16,315 bases of DNA from Leucogyrophana mollusca (lineage: Eukaryota > Basidiomycota > Agaricomycetes > Boletales): NCBI GenBank assembly GCA_021014945.1, contig MU266760.1:1-16315 (forward strand). The letters run 5' to 3'. A model generated the notes under the pieces. The model was not told the DNA's origin. It ran no database searches and saw nothing but the letters and a program-made list of their open reading frames with translations. Position 1 is the first letter of the stretch. Every line of letters starts with the position of its first letter. A program made the translations under genes and the position numbers. Shown piece after piece: positions 1 to 9,718 of the stretch.

Positions 1-582
1 CAGGGTAAGTCTTCTCGGGTGTCTGTTTCGTGTCACTTAACGTTGGCCCAGCTGTTCAAAGATCGCATGGAAGCTATCATAGATCATCCCACACTCGTAA
101 AGCATGCAAAACTCTTCAGAACAATCGGTGCCCGCGGCGTTAGCTCCGACGAATCTGACGATGGGGCCACGGAACGTAACTCAGCGCTCACGTTCAATCG
201 TGTCTCACCTGCATGGCGTAGTGATCAGCTGGCTGCCCTCAACTGGAGGGTGGACGAAGTCGTGCGGCGGGATCGCGCCCCCACAATTGGGAAAAGGAAG
301 AAGCCGGGAAATCGTATGCGCATCCGTATGCATACGACCAAGGTCAACCCCCGAGCGGCTGTGCCTCCTGGCCTTCCACGGAATTGCTACAAGAAAGTGT
401 GGCTAGATGGATTATTGCCCTCACAGCTGAAGAAGCTGCGCGTCCAAGACTTCGATTACGATCTTAACATCGGGAGCACCTCTCCTCAGAAAGATCGCGG
501 GGAGGGAAGTAGCACGATCAGGAACGCACTGCGAGTGCTCGACGGATACGGTGGCGACGACGAGAACGACGTTGTCTGCTAA
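1..582 (+). CDS. Hypothetical protein, C-terminal part (5' end outside window)
   Basis: The window opens at the very end of an exon (bases 1-4). A typical 47-bp intron follows, with donor GTAAGT at 5 and acceptor CCCAG at 49-51. The last exon runs from 52 to the TAA at 580-582 and gives about 176 residues. A Ser/Asp/Glu-rich stretch (VSSDESDDG) is followed by a basic region with many Arg and Lys, and then a conserved-looking tail containing PPGLPRNCYKKVWL and LKKLRVQDFDYDL. I know similar tails (Pro-Gly-Leu-Pro-x-Asn, aromatic, W) from hypothetical proteins in repeat-rich parts of agaricomycete genomes, but no function is known to me. The basic, acidic and serine-rich make-up suggests a nuclear or nucleic-acid-binding protein; that is inference. 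The frame is open across the whole exon, so it is probably a real gene end. Confidence 0.6.
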   Translation, partial: QGKSSRVSVSCHLTLAQLFKDRMEAIIDHPTLVKHAKLFRTIGARGVSSDESDDGATERNSALTFNRVSPAWRSDQLAALNWRVDEVVRRDRAPTIGKRKKPGNRMRIRMHTTKVNPRAAVPPGLPRNCYKKVWLDGLLPSQLKKLRVQDFDYDLNIGSTSPQKDRGEGSSTIRNALRVLDGYGGDDENDVVC

Positions 583-1310
583 ACTCATAAATTTGTTTCT
601 GAATATCGTGTAATCAATCATGTACATAGTATGCTTGTAAACGAATATATCTACTGGAGACTACATAGTATGTAAATTTACGCCCGATTGGCAGTGACTC
701 TAAAGATGGCGCTGATCTGATGATCAGCACCGCTGATGACCAGCGCCCACATAAGCCCAGCGGACGCGCGGAGGATAGACGAAGGAAATGCAAAATTAAA
801 TGTAATTAAAAGACGGGGTGAATATTCGACGGTTCATCATATTTTGTCGCAATAATCATCGCAACCAACCCGGGTTGATACTCTAACAACAAGGGCGCTA
901 AACGGTAGCCATTGATGCGGTCGAAATGCAATGAATCACGCCCTGACCGGCCCTAACGATGCGCTGTTGGTTTGTTTCCTTTCAGAGCGCAATCAGCAGT
1001 GCTGCTTTGCAGACGAAATATATTGTGTTCTACCATTTTCGGCTGGCTTTTATGACCCTTAAATATAAAATAAGCGTGTTCTTGCAGACCAGCCATTCTG
1101 CCAAGTTAATATACAATTTGTTGACAGTTCAAGATCCAATAATACTCGGCATGTGTATGTTGTGACAGCGCGACTGAATTTTGACCGAGATGGAGACTAA
1201 ATAGGTTAAACGGCTCCCATTTTGACCTGGATCTTTGGCCCTTTGGTTATTGCCACGCGGCACCATATCATCGGCACATCAACTCGACTCATAACCGAGA
1301 ATGCCTGTAG
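583..1310. other. Intergenic stretch, no convincing gene
   Basis: AT-richer sequence after the stop of the left gene, with 3'-UTR-like runs (about 583-660). It includes an imperfect inverted repeat with outer arms GGCGCTG at 708-714 and CAGCGCC at 741-747. A 68-codon open frame at 959-1165 has no recognisable motif. A weak LALWLL-like stretch near 1240 could be a decayed earlier exon of the membrane-protein remnant that starts at 1311, but stop codons interrupt it. Confidence 0.4.
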
Positions 1311-1777
1311 TGCATGGCCTGTCTGGTCGTGAACCTGTGGTTTGCAGCTGTCGCGACGTACAGTGACCCTCAAGACCCCCTGGCTGTTCCCGTCTTCGCG
1401 GATATGGTCATCATAATAGGCGGCATGATTATGTTTCTCGTGAGGGCGAGTGCTTTTCTCCTTTGGCCCACAATACCATCTTACTTCTCAATAACTAGTG
1501 TTTCTTTATTTATCGACTGTGGAAAATCTCCCACTTGAGATGGCTCCACTTCCCGTGCGTGGTGCTGGCCCTTCTGGCTCTTGCTAGTAACTGGGCGGCC
1601 ACTGGGATTATTATTGCGAGAGCACACAACAGCATTGCTCAGTACTTCATTCTGATAGACACACAAGGGTGGAGCGTCACAACATCCCTCGTAACCGCTG
1701 TAGCTTGTGATATGGCAACCAACGCCAGCATAACTTGGTGCCTGAAGGCAGGGGGTCGCTCGACCGTGGGGCCGTGA
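1311..1777 (+). pseudogene. Remnant of a DUF6534-like multi-spanning membrane protein
   Basis: Two exon-like pieces join over a plausible 59-bp intron (GTGAGG at 1440, TAG at 1496-1498). Piece one (1311-1439) reads ...ATYSDPQDPLAVPVFADM..., resembling the family's Y-x-(D/N)-P loop and the membrane helix after it. Piece two starts at 1499 with CFFIYRLWKIS, then a hydrophobic helix (FPCVVLALLALASNWAATG), then WSVTTSLVTAVACDMATNASITWCLK. That last part is the pattern at the start of the fungal DUF6534 domain, where an Asp begins a helix ending in a basic turn. From memory the family has about seven helices, and the reading stops (TGA 1775-1777) just where the last helices should follow. No start codon or N-terminal exon is evident. 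I read it as a truncated relic rather than a working gene. The family's function is unknown to me. Confidence 0.55.
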
Positions 1778-1807
1778 GTTCGACCTTGACACCTCTCCCT
1801 GGGGGAG

Positions 1808-1883
1808 TAATGCATTAATTCTTGTAATTAGCAAACTAAGCTAATGCATCAAAGCTTGTTGCTAGCCTGGGCCTTATGCATCA
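1808..1883. repeat. ATGCAT palindrome cluster 1
   Basis: Three copies of a 10-bp near-palindromic motif: TAATGCATTA at 1808-1817 (perfect palindrome), TAATGCATCA at 1842-1851 and TTATGCATCA at 1874-1883. GTAATTA half-site-like words lie between and after them. The cluster sits directly after the truncated membrane-protein fragment and about 260 bp beyond the 3' end of the transposase gene. The same motif forms three more clusters in the window. Confidence 0.75.
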
Positions 1884-2141
1884 CCTCATTGTAATTACCA
1901 GACCCTCACAGGCAGTGCTCTTATGCGGGCACACCCACCCTTGTGTCCCCCGTTTTCAAGTCCGGCCCCATACCGATCGCGATGGCTAAAGTGGGTAAGT
2001 GCCTGACAGCGAGAATTTAATGTTCGCCGTGCGGTGCACCTAGATCTCAGAGATCTACGATCTGTTTAATCTTCGAGATGAGATCAAAGGAATTTTGATT
2101 GGCAGACTATGTACACTGATACATGGGTAATTATGATGTCA
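1884..2141. other. Intergenic, 3' flank of the KDZ gene
   Basis: No open frame of note. It contains a 17-bp interrupted palindrome at 2041-2057 (two 8-bp arms TAGATCTC/GAGATCTA around one base). The stretch next to 2142 is the presumed 3' UTR of the transposase gene, which is on the opposite strand. Confidence 0.4.
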
Positions 2142-5100
2142 TCAAGCGGGAGGGAGCGCAGGCATAGTCAAATCAAGAAATGTACCATCTTCGTTGGCAT
2201 CCAAGCTCACTTCCAGGCCGTCAGCGGATATGTTGGGGAGGTGGATGTCTGTAGTCGGTGAGCAGTCCTCAGTCGGCGTGGGGAGGTGATCCTTCCAAAG
2301 CGCCGTGAATTGAGCGGCGAGCGTGCGCCTGTGATCCGCCTGACGAACAGCGAATGCGCGTAGCCCCTCCCTTTCAGCGGGGTCGGGCTGTGTCCTTCGA
2401 TCACTTTGGTTGTCCCACCAGGTTGCGTGCCATCTGAGATATTGCAGCACACGCCGCATTTCTTCTTCCAACAGTTCCACCTCCTCAGACCAGCGCATAG
2501 CTCGTGCACGAGCTTTGCACCATTCCAGTCGCAGGCCTGTCAACAAGTCAGTGTTTGGCAGGCGCTCGGTGTGTAAAGACATACCGTCGTGCACGCCTTC
2601 ATCCTCACAATCGTCAACTCCCTCTACCGTCCAAATCCACGACATTTTCCTCCTCCCCTCGCTATCGCCCTTCCTCGGCACCTCCATTGCGCGGATATCC
2701 TCCTTCGGGTCCAGTTTCTTGAATGTAGCCTGCCAGCCCACCTTGCCGAGCAGTATAGCAAGCGAGGTAAGTGCGTTATGAGCGTCGCTATACTTTTCGG
2801 CTGAAGCAACGGTCTTCGCACTGACGCGGTTCAGCGCATTTTGAGCCCGAGTATTTGCGCTCTGGCCGCGAATCCAATTTCGTTTGAAGGTGATCATGTG
2901 GCTGCGAAGACGAAGAGACTGCCGGATTTCTTCAAGCGCGTCGCCTGCTTGAGCATAGCGCAGTTCCCACTCGTTACTACGAAGGCGATTGTCACATGCC
3001 GTCTTGTTTCCGATTGCTGATGGAAGCCAAAGAGGTGCGTCCTCTGGCATTATAAGCTCCTCCGTGGTTGCTACAAGTACCTCAGTGTTGGAGCGCAGAA
3101 GCTGAACTGCAGGCGTATAGAGGGCCTGAATGCGCCTCCAAGCATCTATTTTGCGCTGGAGGGTGTTTCGGGACCGTTGGATAGCAGCCTTCTGTGTTGC
3201 GGTGGCGTGCTGGCCCAGAGCTCGAGCATCGGCTTTTAACCGACGCCTTAAGAATATATTATGAGCTGAACAGCACATTTAGTTAGATTACTCACTGTTC
3301 ATGCTCGAGGTCCAAACCTGCGCTAATAAAGATGCTCGGAGATACGTTGGGGTGCAAGGAGACATCGATGCCTTGCTGGAGGTCGTGAGCTTCGAGTTGT
3401 GCTAGTTTCAATCGAGTCGCAGCCTGAGTTACGGCTACACAAGGTTGTTTAAGCCCGACACTAGTCTGTTGAAGCTGGGGGACACGTACGCGTGACTTTG
3501 GCCTCGAACGGGTTCGGTATTCCTGTTTCATTGGGGTTGTCTTCCCATTTTTCTATTTCGTCCTTCCAAGGGGCCGTCGTCTCCGGCTTCAAGGCACCAT
3601 CAAGCTCGACAAAGGCGTCCCTGTGGGCCATTTTCTCCGCCTTGGCTTCGACGATCTTGCGGAGTAGCGTCGTTCCTGTTAACGAGTGCATTCGTTAGTC
3701 ATTGTGAGTATGGCGCCACTGTATTAACATACCAAGTCCAACGACCTTTTTCCAGTTCCAGTCACCGAAATGGTCATCCAGGGTATCACGACGGGATCCC
3801 GGACCCATTTCTTTCGTACTTGATGCCACAGGATTTATGTTTGACCATCCGCGTTCGGGGGATTCTCCGTCAGTGCGTCCAACATGACTTGAAAAATTGA
3901 ATGAGAACATCGTCTGACACTTGAGAATATGGGCCGGCAGGTGAAATTTCGGCACGAAGTAGCGGATAAGTTTCTCGGGGCAGTTGCTAAGGTGGAGATG
4001 GGATGGGATGTGGTTCATACGAGACCAGAGCTTCTTATGCCACTGGCACGCAATATCGTACGATACGTTGAGTACGTTCAATGGACTACCTCGAAGGGCG
4101 GAAAAGAACAGGTAGTCCATATTAGAATACCTTCGTCGGGCAGTCAGTTTTGTGAGCATAATCGAGTAAAACCTGACGTACCTTTCGCCTTTCTGCAAGT
4201 CTCCTACGCCGTTAGGGAGCTTCATGTTATGCCTCGCGCAATCGACGGTGCCGACTCCGGTGGCGGCAAGGCCTTGAGATGATTTTGTGTCCGCCATGTT
4301 CACAGCATTATGCGACGAGCATGTGCTTTTCTACGAGAGATCCAGTGTCAGTCCACAAAACATCAGTAGAGATGGGGAAAACAAACCTCCTGGGGTATCG
4401 CCCCAAAGCCCTTGATATATGCCTTGTAAGCACTTTCCTCCACAAAGTAAGCCCAGCCTCGGCTGAGACCAGGATCACTCGCATCCTTCGAAACCGCTCT
4501 TCTCTTCAAGCGGAAGTTGGCATCAATAGCGACAAAAAGTCCGTACAGCCAGCTGGGCAAAGGTGAGCATCATAATGCAACTGAGCGAGGCATGACTCAC
4601 CGCCTTGCCTTAGGAGCAACCTGCCAATCATCCGGCAGATTCTTGCCTGGTTGAGGGCATGCGGGACAGAGTATGGCACACTCGCCGCTCTGAGTAGCGT
4701 CTACACCGGCCGGGTCATGGCCACGGCCGGCACGCTTAAGCATCTTGAGGTCCCGCCATTCACGAACCATCCTCATGAACGCCTCATATCGATCCTAACG
4801 CGAGAGGTAAGCGTCTCCACATTGATCTTCAGCAGGCACCACTTACCTTGCGTTTGAGGAGGCCAGTATTGTCAGTGAGTCGCACAATTGTATGGTAAAA
4901 CTCGTACGCAGATGCTTTAGACTCGAAAGACAGGATGTGATATGTTTCGAGTAAGCGAAACGTGGCAGCAGAGCGTGGATCCACCGATGTTGAAGGGAAC
5001 CAGCCCACACGAAGGAGTTGCTTCGTGTGGGATTTGGCTGTCGCACAATCACAAAAGTCAAGAGCAACCTCGTGGACTGCATGAGTGTCGATGACCACAA

Positions 5101-6275
5101 AATCATCGTGGAACGCAGTCTTGGGAATCAGGCAACGCTCTCCGGCGGGGTGGCCTAGTTGGATGCGCAAACCGAGTGCCTTCAGTGATGTGCGCTTGAA
5201 ATAGTTTCCGGTCCATTCCTATAAAATTTTAAGTAACAACTCAACAGTGAAATATTGACCACTCGCCTCTATTCGATGCAACGGAGTACGGTCGTGCATT
5301 GAGACCATGCACTGTTTGCAGAACAACTCGCTCCCGAAACAGTCCTCACAACGAAAGCATGGGCATGCGAGACGACACCGACAACACACCGCCTCGGTGA
5401 TGTGGTCCCCCCTGCCATCCCGTCGGAGCATCTCAAGGAGATACGCATCCCGCTCGCCCATCCATGTCAAAAGAGGATGGTCCTGTGATCCTTGCATCAA
5501 CATGAATCATGGTAAACTTAGTGATGCTTACCCCAGCCGTGCGCTTGCGTTTGAGGTGTTCAGTCACCTCATCATGGTTTTGCATGTCGTTTATACCACC
5601 ATATTCATGTATTTCGGTGTCTGGATTGGAATCCCCGTGGCTATCACTGAACTGGCTAGAGGGCGGTTGGGGCACAGACATCTGAGAGCTGGAGATATGC
5701 GACTTCCGTGTTGTCAGGCCACTGATGTTACGCGACACAAGAGTTATGGCTTCATGGACCGAGGGACCGGCGTCTTCAGACGGTGTGTAAACGTTCATTC
5801 GGGGTCGCTTGTTGCGTTTGTTGAGGGACCTGGACGATTGATTCAGTCTCCGCACTTGTATCTGCTGCGTCGGGACTTCGGGGAGAGGAACACCTGGAAC
5901 CGGAGCATAGGTAAATAGCGCTGCCAACTTCAGTACCACTCACCTCCAAGTACACGGATACGAAGATATAAATTTGCCATGGGCCGAAGTTCGAGTGATG
6001 CGAGTGTTTCTTGAAGTCCGAGAGCCCGCCCGAATGTTCCCGACATGTGGAGGGTGTGGGACAATGAATAGTCCGAAGGCACAAGGCGCCGGGAATGAAG
6101 GTGGTCGAGAATGTCCCTCACCCGTGTCGTGTTGTTAACCACTGTTTTCAGGTTACTGTCAGTCAATAACCCACAGATCAATCATAGACGTACAAACTGG
6201 CGTGGAGTGTTTGACGGCACCCACGACGAATACTGTAAACACCTGTGCCGAGATTGTGCGCCGCATGCGATCCAT
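2142..6275 (-). CDS. CxC2-type KDZ transposase, apparently intact, with ubiquitin-like N-terminus
   Basis: DDE-type DNA transposase of the Kyakuja-Dileera-Zisupton class. Proposed exons, in order: 6275-6241 (tentative), 6155-5944, 5893-5532, 5482-5267, 5218-4847, 4794-4601, 4552-4387, 4330-4182, 4130-3733, 3675-3490, 3434-3296, 3246-2142. The frame is open throughout, giving 1,177 residues; the last 1,094 codons do not depend on the start. Residues 13-83 look ubiquitin-like and end in LYLRIRVLGG. A low-complexity linker follows. The CxC2 cysteine cluster is at about 236-272 (CCRC, CPCFRCEDC, CKQC, H...H). Then come QLGH, QLLRVGWFP and RLTDNTG, typical of the family, and the RNase H-like core: D474 (AIDANF), D594 (SYDIACQ), the KFHLPAH motif, and Glu in DGESPERGW (about 656-664). 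The C-terminus is helical and charged. One intron (5219-5266) needs a GC donor. With no stop or frameshift, the gene may be young. Exon 1 is the weakest part; everything from 6155 down is well supported. Confidence 0.88.
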
Positions 6276-6419
6276 GCGTATGTGGGACGAGTGGGATCGC
6301 TTGTAATGAATAGGCAAAATGGGCACAAGTCGCCGCAGCTTGAATATCGAGGGAAATATAAGCTCGCCTAACTCATCTTCAGCAGACTGAGACAGCTGTG
6401 AATCAAATAGGTGACTTAC

Positions 6420-6672
6420 ATGCTCCAAAGAGAACTGTCGCCAGATAGCAGACCAGCGCAGTCGTGGCAAGTGCTATCTGTTGCTCAACCCCGGTGATAT
6501 GCAAGTTTTGCTGCGACGCCGCCTTCAGGACAAAGGCAAGTTGAACAGCCACACCTAACAGAATTGCCACAATGAGGGCATTGAGAATGCCCCAGTACAA
6601 CAGCCCGCAGGCTACCGTAAGGTGACTTGTGCTTAACAAAACCGCACGTCTACTTTGACGTCGAGGGCTCAT
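6420..6672 (-). CDS. Hypothetical two-helix membrane protein exon
   Basis: An ATG at 6672 (MSPRRQSRR...) opens an 84-codon frame with a positively charged N-terminus. It has two hydrophobic segments, about residues 19-48 (ACGLLYWGILNALIVAILLG and following) and about 66-84 (ALATTALVCYLATVLFG). A good donor, GTAAGT, follows at 6419. Several downstream acceptors are possible and I could not fix the next exon; one choice (acceptor near 6377) keeps the frame open into the region of the tentative first exon of the transposase. It is therefore unclear whether this is a small gene of its own or an upstream exon of something longer. No family recognised. A TATA-like site and spliced-leader-like sequence lie upstream on the same strand. 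Confidence 0.35.
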
Positions 6673-7391
6673 ATCAAGCGTCAAACAATATCAAGCAAGT
6701 GAATACGACAGTGTGATACGAGAAGGATGGAACCAAGGGAATGGGATTTAGACTCAAGACTAGGCGTACAGTAGGGACCGTCTCTATTAACCGTGTGCTG
6801 ACTTGTCACCTCATCTCCTGTGAACTCCAAAAGTCAAATGAATATCTGGTAAACGTTATACTTAGCATGTAATAGGCCGACCATACACTGCCGAACGCAC
6901 CTTGCCCAGTCAACATTAGAGTCGCCATCAATCCTGCAGCGTTGACGTACACAGTGCGCACTGCAAGACAAGAATAATGTGTCAGCATAGAATAATGTAT
7001 CAGATTAGTGGCGCTTACATCGTAGATGGACGGCGGAGCAAGATAGGAAGTGCGGGAATTGTGCGGGGAAGATATGGTGTGAATCAGGAAAATGGGTGTG
7101 GAAGGGACAGGCGTATAAGCAAGCAGGAAGATGATCAAGCGGATCGGTACAAGAAGACAGACGAGTCAAGGTCGTAGTGAGCAGGAGGGCTATGCGGCGA
7201 TGTGGGTGCGAGAGATAGAGTGCGGCCGAGGTAAGGAAGCACCAGACGAAGGATAAACGAGATAACTGGAAAGGCGAGGAGACATGGAGACTTATACGGG
7301 GATCAAGGGGGGACGTGAAAACTGTCTTTGTTTTATGTCCGTATTTATAGCTTCCATCATTTTTCACACTCCGCTACAGCTCAGCGTGAGG
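6673..7391 (-). promoter_or_regulatory. Promoter and possible spliced leader of a minus-strand transcript
   Basis: Read on the minus strand, TATAAATA lies at 7349-7342. About 300 bases of pyrimidine-rich sequence follow (many TCTC, CTTCC and CCTTC runs), the usual look of a fungal core promoter and 5' leader. A good intron follows: donor GTAAGC at 7018, branch-like CTAAT, acceptor TCTTGCAG ending at 6961 (58 bp). A second possible intron runs 6900-6846 (GTGCGT...CCAG). No ATG-led frame of convincing length crosses these exons. The simplest reading is an untranslated, spliced leader ahead of the ATG at 6672. The presence of the signals is seen; their use is inference. Confidence 0.4.
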
Positions 7392-7558
7392 TGATGCATT
7401 AGAATTTTGATGCATCAAATCGTCTTCCATAGTCGCAACTCTGATGCATTACTCTGCATCATTCTGCATTATTCGTATCCTGCCCTTCATGTCCTCTGAT
7501 GCATTACTTTGCATCATTCTGCATCACTCGTATCCTGTCCTCACGAGTCTGATGCATC
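7392..7558. repeat. ATGCAT palindrome cluster 2 with a 53-55-bp tandem repeat
   Basis: Densest cluster of the motif: TGATGCATTA at 7392, TGATGCATCA at 7408 (perfect palindrome), TGATGCATTA at 7442, TGCATCA at 7455, TGCATTA at 7465, TGATGCATTA at 7497, TGCATCA at 7510 and 7520, and TGATGCATC at 7550. Part of it is a tandem duplication: 7441-7495 is repeated with few changes at 7496-7548, and a third copy begins at 7549. It lies between the minus-strand TATA site (7349-7342) and the plus-strand gene at 7740, so it may serve as a shared upstream region. Confidence 0.8.
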
Positions 7559-7739
7559 GAATTTTCCGGCCTCCGCCCAGCCTACACCCTGATGTCGCAA
7601 CCTATGAACAAGAAGCCGACTTCAAGTCGCCGATCCCTTGGCGTTGACCAGTAAGTGACCTTGCCATCGTTGAAGTATGTCTTATAATATCCCCGCGTTC
7701 AGTTCTCAGGATTTACGTTTTGATATTATAGACTCGACC

Positions 7740-8275
7740 ATGTCTGCAGTGGCCACCATTGACACCAATACCCGTCGGGGCAGCGTTAATGGTACGAGCG
7801 CCACCCCGTGTTGACACCGCTGACCCACATCTACAGATACTTTAACCTCGTCACCCGGCGACGCGCACGCCGCCAATTCAGACCCAGTCGCCTTGCAATG
7901 TAATCCCCCCATGATCGAGGCTTCCACAGCCGTTCCCCCCGCCACACCGCCCACTGCCATAGGACCCTTGCCGTATGACATCTCCTTCATTGGAGTCATA
8001 TACGAAGTACCACCTTACAGCGCTCCCGGTCCCTTCTACTGCGTCATTCGTGGTCTACGTCTCGGCGTTTTCTCTACATGGTGTGTACCACTATTAATTG
8101 TTGCTTCCATATCTCACCACTGGCATACAGGGCGCAGACCTCCCCACATGTCACTGGTGTGAGCCACAGACGTTTCAAGAAAGTGAGCTCCATTGTGGAA
8201 GGGATGCGTTTACTTCATGACGCGATACTGAGGGGGGAGGCGGCAGTGGCCTCGAAGAAGGTCGAGCGTCATTGA
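7740..8275 (+). CDS. Small protein with RNase H1 N-terminal/viroplasmin-like domain
   Basis: Three exons (7740-7791, 7837-8080, 8131-8275) with introns of 45 and 50 bp give exactly 147 codons (146 residues). The start ATG follows a TATAATA word at 7683-7689. Residues 1-83 are low-complexity and Pro/Ala/Ser/Thr-rich. Residues 84-130 read PFYCVIRGLRLGVFSTW...SPHVTGVSHRRFKK. This matches the caulimovirus viroplasmin/RNase H1 N-terminal fold, which has an aromatic-x-V-x-x-G start, GVF-x-x-W, V-x-G, and F-K. In RNase H1 that domain binds RNA/DNA hybrids or double-stranded RNA. No RNase H catalytic domain follows, so only nucleic-acid binding is suggested. The C-terminus is charged (KKVERH). The gene lies in the motif-bounded island next to the transposase. 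The domain call is from motif reading; the gene model is strongly supported by frame continuity. Confidence 0.75.
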
Positions 8276-8831
8276 ATTACACATACGATAGACATTGTAT
8301 CAGTATTACTATATCTACCAATGTTCACCTAGGCGCATACTCGAACAGAACTCTCGATCACATGAGTAGAAGCTAGATGATTGATGTGGATAAGGTACTG
8401 TTGAACAGACGGGCACATCTGTGACACAGTCATAGGAATGAAGTTAGCCGCTGCGTTCAAACCCTCTGTGTGTACAATCTTTGGTAGCTGTATTAGATAT
8501 TAGATACTGGGAGCCGCACTAGTGTAATTGCGCTCGAAGGATTGTCAGAAAGTTTGACCCAAGTGCCGAAACGCCTGCTTTCAAATTTAAAAATAATGGG
8601 CCAATGATATATTCAATAGCATTGACAACATAAACTACGGTACGGAGAACTGTTATTTCTGCTCAAGACCGATGAAAGAGGCAGATATTGGTAAAACTCG
8701 TATAAAACTCGTGGAACAGGTGCCAGCTCTTTTACTCTTGCGCTTCAATACTTAAGCCACTTACAAACTCACACAACCCGCCTCACTCTCACCAGTATCC
8801 TGTGACTCCGGTACACTGACTCTTGCATTCA
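8276..8831. other. Intergenic region, no gene seen
   Basis: The 3' flank of the viroplasmin-like gene and the upstream region of the next plus-strand gene. No open frame worth calling. The last 130 bp become pyrimidine-rich and hold a TATA site, listed separately. Confidence 0.5.
8701..8707 (+). promoter_or_regulatory. TATA box candidate
   Basis: TATAAAA lies 125 bp upstream of the ATG at 8832. It sits in a short tandem repeat (TAAAACTCG twice, about 8693-8711), and pyrimidine-rich, initiator-like sequence follows (8727-8815). Spacing and context fit a fungal core promoter. Confidence 0.5.
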
Positions 8832-9718
8832 ATGGGTCGACCCCGTCTATATAACACACCAGAAGAGAAGGCCAATGCCTCTCGTACGTGGCGTCAGACA
8901 TATTACCAGAAGTAAGTCCAGCACACTCTTCTGATAACTTATGAATATACTAGCTTCAATATCAACAGAAACAGAGACAGGATTAGTGCGCGGGCGGCTT
9001 TGAGGTACCAAAAGAAACTGCTCGCGTCCGGTGATAAGGTGGCGGCTATTGCAGCAAGGTGCGTTCCTCATGCTCCGAAAACCTCACTTTGTTTGAGCGG
9101 GCGGCACACAGACCCACAGGCCCCTGCGCACGAAAGAGGACCAAGAGACGGGGAGCTAGATCAGGGTAGGGATGTGTATCTCCTTGGCCGCTTGCCCGAC
9201 TCATTCTTGACTTCAACTTGCTGCTAAAGGCCAGTTGATACGTGTACAGTGACACCTGAAACAGTACCTCAATCACCTGGGTGTGGGCTCTCTACTTCGT
9301 GAGTGTTCCCTACCACTATCAAGTGCTCATATTTACCACTTTGTGCATTCATCTTAGGCAGCAGGTGCAAGTGCTCGAGCGTTCATTGTATGAATGTCTC
9401 GGCCAGCCCCTGAGCTGTTATTTCGACAACTTGTATGTCGACCTAATCACGGCCTCGGCAAATAACGACACTCTCGATTCCATCTCAAATGACCTCAAGC
9501 GCCTTGAACAGGTGGAGATGAATACTCGCGCCGTGGAGGCTGACGCTTTACAGGCTTGCGGTATTGCGACCCTACCAACACAACTGGATGAATTCTCGGC
9601 ACGATTGCGGGATATCACGAAAGCAGTTGAGGAGTTATGGTGTTTTGCAGCCGTGGGTGATGCCGAGCTTGCAGAGAAACACAGGCGGGGACTTCTATAT
9701 TACCAGCAACTCATTTGA
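8832..9718 (+). CDS. Hypothetical protein with basic MGRPRLY N-terminus and helical C-terminus
   Basis: Five exons (8832-8911, 8969-9058, 9112-9165, 9230-9298, 9358-9718) with introns of 53-64 bp sum to 218 codons (217 residues). The N-terminus is MGRPRLYNTPEEKANAS, then QKNRDRISARAALRYQKK. It is very basic, with the Asn/Arg spacing of a DNA-binding basic region. I recall similar MGRPRLY-type leaders in many hypothetical proteins of mushroom genomes. A Lys/Arg-rich patch (ARKRTKRRGARSG) could be a nuclear localisation signal. Exon 5 gives a mostly helical, acidic C-terminal half (QVQVLERSLYECL..., NDLKRLEQVE..., ARLRDITKAVEELW) suited to dimerisation. A role as a transcription-factor-like protein is inference. 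The third intron (9166-9229, donor GTAGGG) is the weakest splice choice. Confidence 0.65.

Noticed and set aside
3929..4282. 117-codon plus-strand open frame
   Set aside because: Lies opposite the transposase core (SYDIACQ, KFHLPAH), so it is a shadow frame.
5307..5918. 203-codon plus-strand open frame
   Set aside because: Antisense to exons of the KDZ gene that encode the recognisable CxC2 region; no motif of its own.
7441..7558. CRISPR-like array
   Set aside because: Eukaryotic context, only about two unit copies, no constant repeat with unique spacers; it is a plain tandem duplication.
7444..7647. 67-codon frame starting in the repeat array
   Set aside because: The protein would be mostly translated repeat; no family resemblance.
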